Positions 22,224 to 26,076 of a DNA stretch of 26,076 nt are shown here, piece by piece. The DNA comes from Nonomuraea candida. Lineage in GTDB: Bacteria; Actinomycetota; Actinomycetes; Streptosporangiales; Streptosporangiaceae. Under the pieces are notes generated by a model. That model did no database searches. It saw nothing but the letters and a program-made list of their open reading frames with translations, and was not told where the DNA came from. The translations under genes and the position numbers were made by a program. The stretch's first letter is position 1, and every line of letters begins with the position of its first letter. Where the stretch lies: assembly GCF_000725485.1 (NCBI RefSeq), contig NZ_JOAG01000071.1, positions 1-26,076 of the forward strand. The letters are read 5' to 3'.

Positions 22224-22507
22224 GCGCCCGTATGGTCGCCGTTGTGCTTCCTCCGATCGTGTGGGTAGTCAGGTCGGAGAACAACTGCGAGTACGGAATG
22301 ATGGGTAACATCAAGGCGTTCTCGGTCCACAACCAGGGCGTTCGCTGGCGTCTCGACCCTCGCCTGCCCGACCATCAAGGCGTGCCCTACGAATCCCGCG
22401 AATTCCGGAAGCTTCCCGACGCGAAAGCGTGGGCGGAAAAGCTCCGCGAAGAATGGGCAGCCTCGCTACAAACGCGCTACGCCGGGCAATTCAGTCGGGC
22501 GTCATAG
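22220..22507 (+). CDS. Unknown 95-residue protein, second gene of the island operon
   Basis: The GTG 22220 start overlaps the preceding stop (GTGA) and has GAGGGTGG upstream; ATG 22232 is the alternative. After a short hydrophobic start (VAVVLPPIVWVV), the rest is soluble and aromatic-rich (FSVHNQGVRWRLDP, EFRKLPDAKAWAEKLREEW). The C-terminal helix resembles those in small DNA- or protein-binding adaptor proteins, but I assign no family. Coupling to the upstream gene suggests a shared role, perhaps accessory to the XRE regulator. A GC hairpin lies 55 bp downstream. Confidence 0.6.
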   Translation: MSARMVAVVLPPIVWVVRSENNCEYGMMGNIKAFSVHNQGVRWRLDPRLPDHQGVPYESREFRKLPDAKAWAEKLREEWAASLQTRYAGQFSRAS

Positions 22508-22561
22508 ACCACCTTCGGGCCAGCAGGTGCGCCTATCAACCCCGTCTAGCCCGAGGGTCGG

Positions 22562-22610
22562 CCCCCGGCAGGCTGAAACCCCAGATCACACTCAACCAGT
22601 CTGCCGGGGG
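22562..22610. terminator. Long-loop hairpin at the island's right edge
   Basis: Perfect 10-bp arms CCCCCGGCAG and CTGCCGGGGG enclose a 29-base loop. It follows the two small genes and ends three bases before homology to the sigma-factor remnant begins. It could be a terminator, or the inverted end of an inserted segment. Confidence 0.55.
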
Positions 22611-22612
22611 TT

Positions 22613-23059
22613 CCGAACCTCCGCGCCGAGGATCTCCTGCAGAGCGTCCTGGTTCGCATGATCGGCCGCTGGCCGAAGCTGCGCCACGTCGACAACCTGG
22701 ACGCCTACGCGCGCAAGATCATGGTGAACCAGTACATCTCATGGCGGCGGCGCCGTGACTCGGACGAGGTGCCGAGCGCGGAGCCGCCCGACCGCCCCTA
22801 CTCGACCGAGGACTCCGCCGTGCTGCGCGCACTGGCCAAGGCGCAGCGTCTGATCGCGGCCGATCCGCGGCAGATGCGTGACCTGTTGCCCACCTACACG
22901 AGGATCAGCAAGACGGTCGTCCCGCAGCTCTCACTCGGTTCGTATCCGGCCAAGCCGGAACCTGCGGAGCTGCGGCGCATCGCCGACCTGGGTCGCGCCT
23001 ACGGCTGGTTTCGCGAACGCCCCGTGGACCTCGGCGGGGTGATCGCGAAGGGCGGGTGA
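22613..23059 (+). pseudogene. Chimeric remnant: ECF sigma factor (SigE-like) core fused to an ABC solute-binding-protein C-terminus
   Basis: One open frame joins two unrelated families. Residues from 22616 read NLRAEDLLQSVLVRMIGRW, then LDAYARKIMVNQYISWRRRR and EVPSAEPPD. This is region 2 of an SigE-type ECF sigma factor and its linker, but the N-terminus and region 4 are missing. From about 22830 the frame becomes ALAKAQRLIAADPRQMRDLL, TYTRISKTVV and ADLGRAYGWFRERPVDL. This is the C-terminal end of a SsuA/NMT1-like ABC transporter solute-binding protein. The switch falls in an ALA-rich stretch common to both. There is no convincing start codon or ribosome-binding site (first ATG 22658), so it is probably not a working gene. 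Confidence 0.75.
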
Positions 23060-23105
23060 GGCGCCGGCCGGTCGCCTGCCCGGGCCGGGCGCGGGGCCGG
23101 CGGCG

Positions 23106-23272
23106 TACTTCTCCCGGCGCAACCTGACCACCGGCGAGCCGGCCTTCTACCGCTGCTACGCGGCCAGACCCGGCACCACTCCACCACGAACGTTCTGCGC
23201 TGGTCAGACTGGCGCCGCCGACATCAAGCCAGAGCCCGACACTTCCACTACCAGCGCAAATCCGAACCGTGA
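23106..23272 (+). pseudogene. Transposase remnant (IS701-like), internally deleted and frameshifted
   Basis: Two scraps in different frames. From 23106, YFSRRNLTTGEPAFYRCYAA matches the segment before the catalytic region of IS701-type transposases, by my memory of the family. From 23195 to the TGA at 23270-23272, LRWSDWRRRHQARARHFHYQ resembles their basic C-terminus. About 100 residues that should lie between them are missing. No terminal inverted repeats are visible nearby. The family assignment is from motif memory and is less certain than the remnant status. Confidence 0.6.
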
Positions 23273-23374
23273 TCGCGAAATGTCACTGGAGCACTAGCGG
23301 AAACTCACCGGCCGGCGGAACTCGGCGGCCCTTCCTCCTCCCGCCTGGGCGGCCGTGGCAGGCCCACCCCAACT

Positions 23375-23418
23375 TTCAGGGCGGCTGAAGCCCGGTCTAG
23401 GCTTCAGCTTGCCTGAAG
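23375..23418. promoter_or_regulatory. Alternating TTCAG/CTGAA boxes upstream of the HD-DyP pair
   Basis: TTCAG (23375), CTGAA (23385), TTCAG (23403) and CTGAA (23413) alternate. They form two overlapping perfect dyads, CTGAAGCC-n7-GGCTTCAG (23385-23407) and CTTCAG-n5-CTGAAG (23402-23418). The array lies 45-90 bp before the HD gene, in an otherwise featureless gap. It is probably an operator, but no regulator gene is adjacent. Confidence 0.6.
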
Positions 23419-23463
23419 GTCGGCCTTCCGGCCTCCGTGCCATCCCGAAGGGACGAAACTCCG

Positions 23464-24150
23464 ATGGACTACGACGACTACGACGACCTGCCGTTTCCCC
23501 GTACCGACCTCGCCCTGGCCGCGATGCGGCACGCCCGCGAGATCGAGCACCCGGCCATCTTCAACCACAGCATGCGCAGCTACCTGTACGGCCGCTTCAT
23601 CGGCGAGGAGGACGGGCAGCGCCCCGACCTCGACTACGACGACGAGCTGCTGTTCCTCGGCTGCGTGCTGCACGACACCGGCCTGGGCGAGGCGGGACCG
23701 GGCGGCCCCGGCAACAGCGAGCAGCCCTTCGACATCGACGGCGCCGACCACGCCGTCCGCTTCCTCACCGACCTCGGGGTGTCGCAGGAGCGCGCCGAGA
23801 TCGTCTGGGACGCCGTCGCCCTGCATCTGCACCCCGACATCGCCCTGCGCAAGCGGCCGGAGATCGCGCTCGTCTCGGCGGGCGCCGGCTTCGACCTGGG
23901 CCCGCACGGGCCGTACACCCTCCCGGAGGGCTACGCCGACCGCATCCACGCCGCGCTCCCCCGCCTGCGGGCCGCATCCGCGCTGTACGACGCGATCGTC
24001 GCCCAGGCGCTCGCCAAGCCGCACAAGGCTCCGCCGTTCACCCTGCCCGGCGAGCTCGTCCGCCAGCACACCGGCGAGGAGTGGCCCACCTGGCGGCAGC
24101 TGATGTCGCAGCCGCCGAGCTGGAACGACTACGCCCCCCTGACGGCTTGA
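23464..24150 (+). CDS. HD-domain hydrolase, cyanamide-hydratase-like
   Basis: A 228-residue metal-dependent HD protein. Candidate metal ligands are His35 (FNHSMRSYLYGRFIG), the His70-Asp71 doublet (GCVLHDTGLGE) and His121/His123 (ALHLHPD). The HSMRSYLYG and LHDTGLG motifs resemble the cyanamide hydratase / small HD family, acting on nitrile- or urea-like compounds. This is family inference, since close homologues also include uncharacterised HD proteins. ATG 23464 is preferred; GAAGGGA lies about 12 bases upstream, and a GTG nine codons earlier is possible. A DyP peroxidase gene begins 25 bases after the stop, so the two probably form an operon. Confidence 0.87.
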   Translation: MDYDDYDDLPFPRTDLALAAMRHAREIEHPAIFNHSMRSYLYGRFIGEEDGQRPDLDYDDELLFLGCVLHDTGLGEAGPGGPGNSEQPFDIDGADHAVRFLTDLGVSQERAEIVWDAVALHLHPDIALRKRPEIALVSAGAGFDLGPHGPYTLPEGYADRIHAALPRLRAASALYDAIVAQALAKPHKAPPFTLPGELVRQHTGEEWPTWRQLMSQPPSWNDYAPLTA

Positions 24151-24175
24151 CCCTCTCACCCGAAGGACCCCTCAC

Positions 24176-25555
24176 ATGCCCGACCCCACCACCGAGCGGC
24201 AGGACGACCCCGGCCGCCCCGCCTTCTCCCGGCGTTCCCTGATCGCCTCGCTCGCGGTCACCGCGGGCACGGGAGCGGGGGTGGCGCTCGCGATCGGCGC
24301 GGACGAGGCGCCGGCCCGCACCCCGGACCCCGCCAGGCCGGCCGTGGAACGGTTCCACGGGACGCACCAGTCCGGCATCGCCACGCCCCAGCAGCACTAC
24401 GCCTACTTCGCCGCCTTCGACCTGGAGACCGAAGACGCCGAGCGGAAACGCCTCCCCACCGAGCGGATCGCCACCAACTTCCGGCAGCTCATGGAGCGCT
24501 GGAGCGGCGCGGCCGAACGCCTCATGCGCGGGCAGCCGGCCGGCCCGCTGCCCGTCAACCGTCCCGGCGCGCCCGCCGACACCGGCATCGCCGACGGCCT
24601 GCCGCCCGCCCGGCTCACGGTGACGTTCGGCCTCGGTCCGGAGCTGTTCGACCTGATCGGGCGGCCGGAGCAGCGGCCCAGGCACCTGCGCGAGCTGCCG
24701 GTCTTCGCCACCGACCGGCTCCAGCCCGCGTGGAGCGGCGGCCAGCTCTTCGTGCAGATCTGCGGCGACGACCCGCAGTCCATCAGCCACGCCTTCCGCG
24801 CGCTGCGCGGCCGTGCCCCGGGGCTGGCCCGGCTGCGGTGGAGCCAGCAGGGCTTCCTCGGCCGGTTCGGCGACGCCACCCCCCGCAACCTGTTCGGCCA
24901 CAAGGACGGCACCGCCAACCCGCGGCCGGGCACCACCGCCTTCGACGACGCGGTCTGGGCCGCCGAACCGGACGAGCCGTCCTGGTTCACCGGCGGCACC
25001 TACCTCGTCTTCCGCAAGATCCGGATGGACCTCCCCAAGTGGGACACCTCGACCGCGCAGCAGCAGGACCAGTCCATCGGCCGCCGCCGCGACAACGGCG
25101 CCCCGCTCAGCGGGGGCGACGAGTTCACTCCCCTGGACCTCGGCAAGAAGGGCGCGGACGGCAAGCCGCTGATTCCGGCCGACTCCCACGTGGCCCTGGT
25201 ACGCGACATCCCGATGCTGCGCCGCTCCTACAACTACGATTACGCCTTCCAGAGCACGGCGGGCGCCGCTCACGACCACGACCACGGCGATGACCACGGC
25301 GATGACCAGGCCGGCCACAGCCACGACGACCCGCTGCACGACCACGCGGGGAGCGGGCACGACACGTACGACACCGGGACCCTGTTCTGCGCCTACCTCC
25401 GGGACCCCGGCGACTTCATCCGGGCCCAGCGGAAGATGGCCGCCTCCGACCGGCTCAACGCCTTCATCCAGCACACCGGCAGCGCAGTCTTCGCCATCCC
25501 GCCCGGCGTCCGCCCGGGAGGGCACATCGCGGACGCGCTGTTCCCGGGACGGTGA
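24176..25555 (+). CDS. Tat-exported Dyp-type heme peroxidase with a His/Asp-rich insertion
   Basis: A 459-residue EfeB/DyP-family protein. Residues 18-42 are a Tat signal (FSRRSLIASLAVTAGTGAG), so it would be exported folded with heme. The GxxDG motif is GHKDG (241-245, catalytic Asp244). The proximal heme ligand is probably His338 in PADSHVALVRD. The C-terminal helical end LNAFIQHTGSAVFAIPPGVRPGG is intact. Between YNYDYAF and DTGTLFCAYL, where relatives have a short turn, lies a roughly 40-residue insertion with about ten histidines and many aspartates (366-395). It may bind iron, zinc or copper. No efeU or efeO gene is present, so it is not the standard iron-uptake operon. GAAGGA precedes the start. 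Confidence 0.93.
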   Translation: MPDPTTERQDDPGRPAFSRRSLIASLAVTAGTGAGVALAIGADEAPARTPDPARPAVERFHGTHQSGIATPQQHYAYFAAFDLETEDAERKRLPTERIATNFRQLMERWSGAAERLMRGQPAGPLPVNRPGAPADTGIADGLPPARLTVTFGLGPELFDLIGRPEQRPRHLRELPVFATDRLQPAWSGGQLFVQICGDDPQSISHAFRALRGRAPGLARLRWSQQGFLGRFGDATPRNLFGHKDGTANPRPGTTAFDDAVWAAEPDEPSWFTGGTYLVFRKIRMDLPKWDTSTAQQQDQSIGRRRDNGAPLSGGDEFTPLDLGKKGADGKPLIPADSHVALVRDIPMLRRSYNYDYAFQSTAGAAHDHDHGDDHGDDQAGHSHDDPLHDHAGSGHDTYDTGTLFCAYLRDPGDFIRAQRKMAASDRLNAFIQHTGSAVFAIPPGVRPGGHIADALFPGR

Positions 25556-25961
25556 GCGGGCGGCGCGACGCCGCCCGCATCGCCGCCCGGGCGTCACACT
25601 TCGTCACCCGCGCACCTCCGGCGACTCCGCCGACCGGCTGCTGTCGGTCGCCGCCGGGCAGGGGGTGCGCAAGGTGGTGGCCCCCGCGCACTGGACGGCC
25701 CCGGTCCCGCTCGTCCTGGTGACGTCCTTCTACCGGCTCCGCCAGCGCTGCCGAGGCCGTCGGGCCTCGCCGACCTCCAGATCTGGCTCGCCCCCGACGA
25801 CTGGACGCTGCCGATCAGCCTGTACGGCCGACGTGATCACCATGGGAGCCCGCACGGACGCGCACTGAGCCACGCCCGCCGAGCCGGGCCCGCAAAGCCG
25901 AGGCGCGCCAAGCCGGGGTGCGGGGAGCCGGGTGCGGGGAGCTGGGCGCGGGGAGCCGTTC
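25556..25961. other. Intergenic stretch with possible degraded coding sequence
   Basis: No intact gene is seen. From 25623 one plus frame reads DSADRLLSVAAGQGVRKVVA, then PVPLVLVTSFYRL. After about 25763 another frame reads GLADLQIWLAPDDWTLPISL. Both have coding-like third-position bias and protein-like composition, but they are in different frames with no start. They look like a decayed gene of unknown family. Beyond 25870 the sequence is repetitive and GC-rich. Confidence 0.35.
25917..25958. repeat. 14-bp tandem repeat, three copies
   Basis: GGTGCGGGGAGCCG (25917), GGTGCGGGGAGCTG (25931) and GGCGCGGGGAGCCG (25945), each with one base changed from the next. It lies immediately beyond the stop of the minus-strand gene at the right edge. 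Confidence 0.9.
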
Positions 25962-26075
25962 TCACGGCCGGGGCGCGCCGTGGTAGTGCGGCAGGTCGAG
26001 CGGCGGCACAGGGAAGCCACCGGCCGCCGGCTCCTCGGACAGTTGCTCGAACTCGGCGTCCACCTGTGCCTTCAT
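25962..26075 (-). CDS. 3' end of an unrecognised gene at the window edge
   Basis: An open minus-strand frame runs from the window edge to a TGA at 25962-25964, with strong third-position GC bias. An ATG at 26075 could be the start of a 37-residue protein (MKAQVDAEFEQLSEE), but the frame may continue beyond the window. The tail ends PPLDLPHYHGAPRP. I do not recognise it. Confidence 0.5.
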   Translation of the reverse strand: MKAQVDAEFEQLSEEPAAGGFPVPPLDLPHYHGAPRP

Positions 26076-26076
26076 C

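Noticed and set aside
22595..22625. tRNA T-arm-like sequence (GGGGGTTCCGAACC) as an integration site
   Set aside because: The T-loop has an extra base, and no acceptor or anticodon arms can be folded. The bases are explained by the sigma-factor frame and the hairpin.
24176..25555. EfeUOB iron-uptake operon
   Set aside because: The peroxidase is EfeB-like, but no EfeU permease or EfeO protein is encoded next to it; the neighbour is an HD hydrolase.

Overview
The window is GC-rich throughout, with strong G/C bias at third codon positions, frequent GTG starts and frequent CGTACG-type Arg/Tyr codon pairs. It also carries an AfsR/SARP-type regulator, DesK/NarL-type two-component genes, several TetR regulators and leaderless-looking promoters. 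This fits a filamentous actinomycete; Streptosporangiales (Nonomuraea- or Streptosporangium-like) is my guess from style only, and the genus is not established. Nearly everything is accessory: small modules, each a regulator next to, or divergent from, a transporter or enzyme.

Layout. 1-2940: the tail of a LysR regulator, then a MacB/FtsX-type ABC exporter (permease and ATPase) divergent from a TetR repressor. 2941-3270: noncoding, with G-rich 10-bp repeats, a 40-bp triple repeat and a terminator. 3271-6342: a CMD/AhpD-fold protein and a DHA2-type MFS exporter, divergent from a LysR regulator across a perfect inverted repeat. 6312-7960: a solo FabH-like ketosynthase III divergent from a TetR regulator. 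7927-11541: a DrrAB-like ABC exporter divergent from a histidine kinase/response regulator pair. 11635-16736: a 1070-residue SARP/AfsR-like regulator divergent from an imine-reductase-like oxidoreductase, followed by an ECHDC3-like crotonase. 16855-18472: an autoregulated PadR gene, an SGNH esterase and a small cysteine-containing ORF. 18649-20347: an FAD monooxygenase divergent from a TetR repressor over two tandem perfect operators. 20400-22610: a lower-GC island with an XRE-TPR regulator and two unrecognised small genes. 22613-23272: gene debris, consisting of an ECF sigma fragment fused in frame to an ABC solute-binding-protein tail, then transposase scraps. 23464-25555: an HD-domain hydrolase and a Tat-exported DyP peroxidase with a His/Asp-rich insertion. 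25556-26076: degraded sequence and the 3' end of another gene.

How the parts work together. Most modules read as regulator plus efflux or detoxification: sense a small molecule, then export or oxidise it. Several divergent promoters carry clean dyad operators visible by eye, so the regulator-target pairings are well supported.

The most unusual feature is structural. Short tandem duplications recur at or just beyond gene 3' ends: TetR 2940, the ABC permease end at 7927, the ATPase/permease junction at 8647-8764, the response regulator 3' end, the crotonase 3' flank, the esterase 3' end, and the last gene. One of them, a 76-bp duplication, has inserted a hybrid 27-codon mini-ORF between the two ABC genes while keeping stop/start overlaps at both junctions. 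I found no tRNA, rRNA, CRISPR array or complete insertion sequence.
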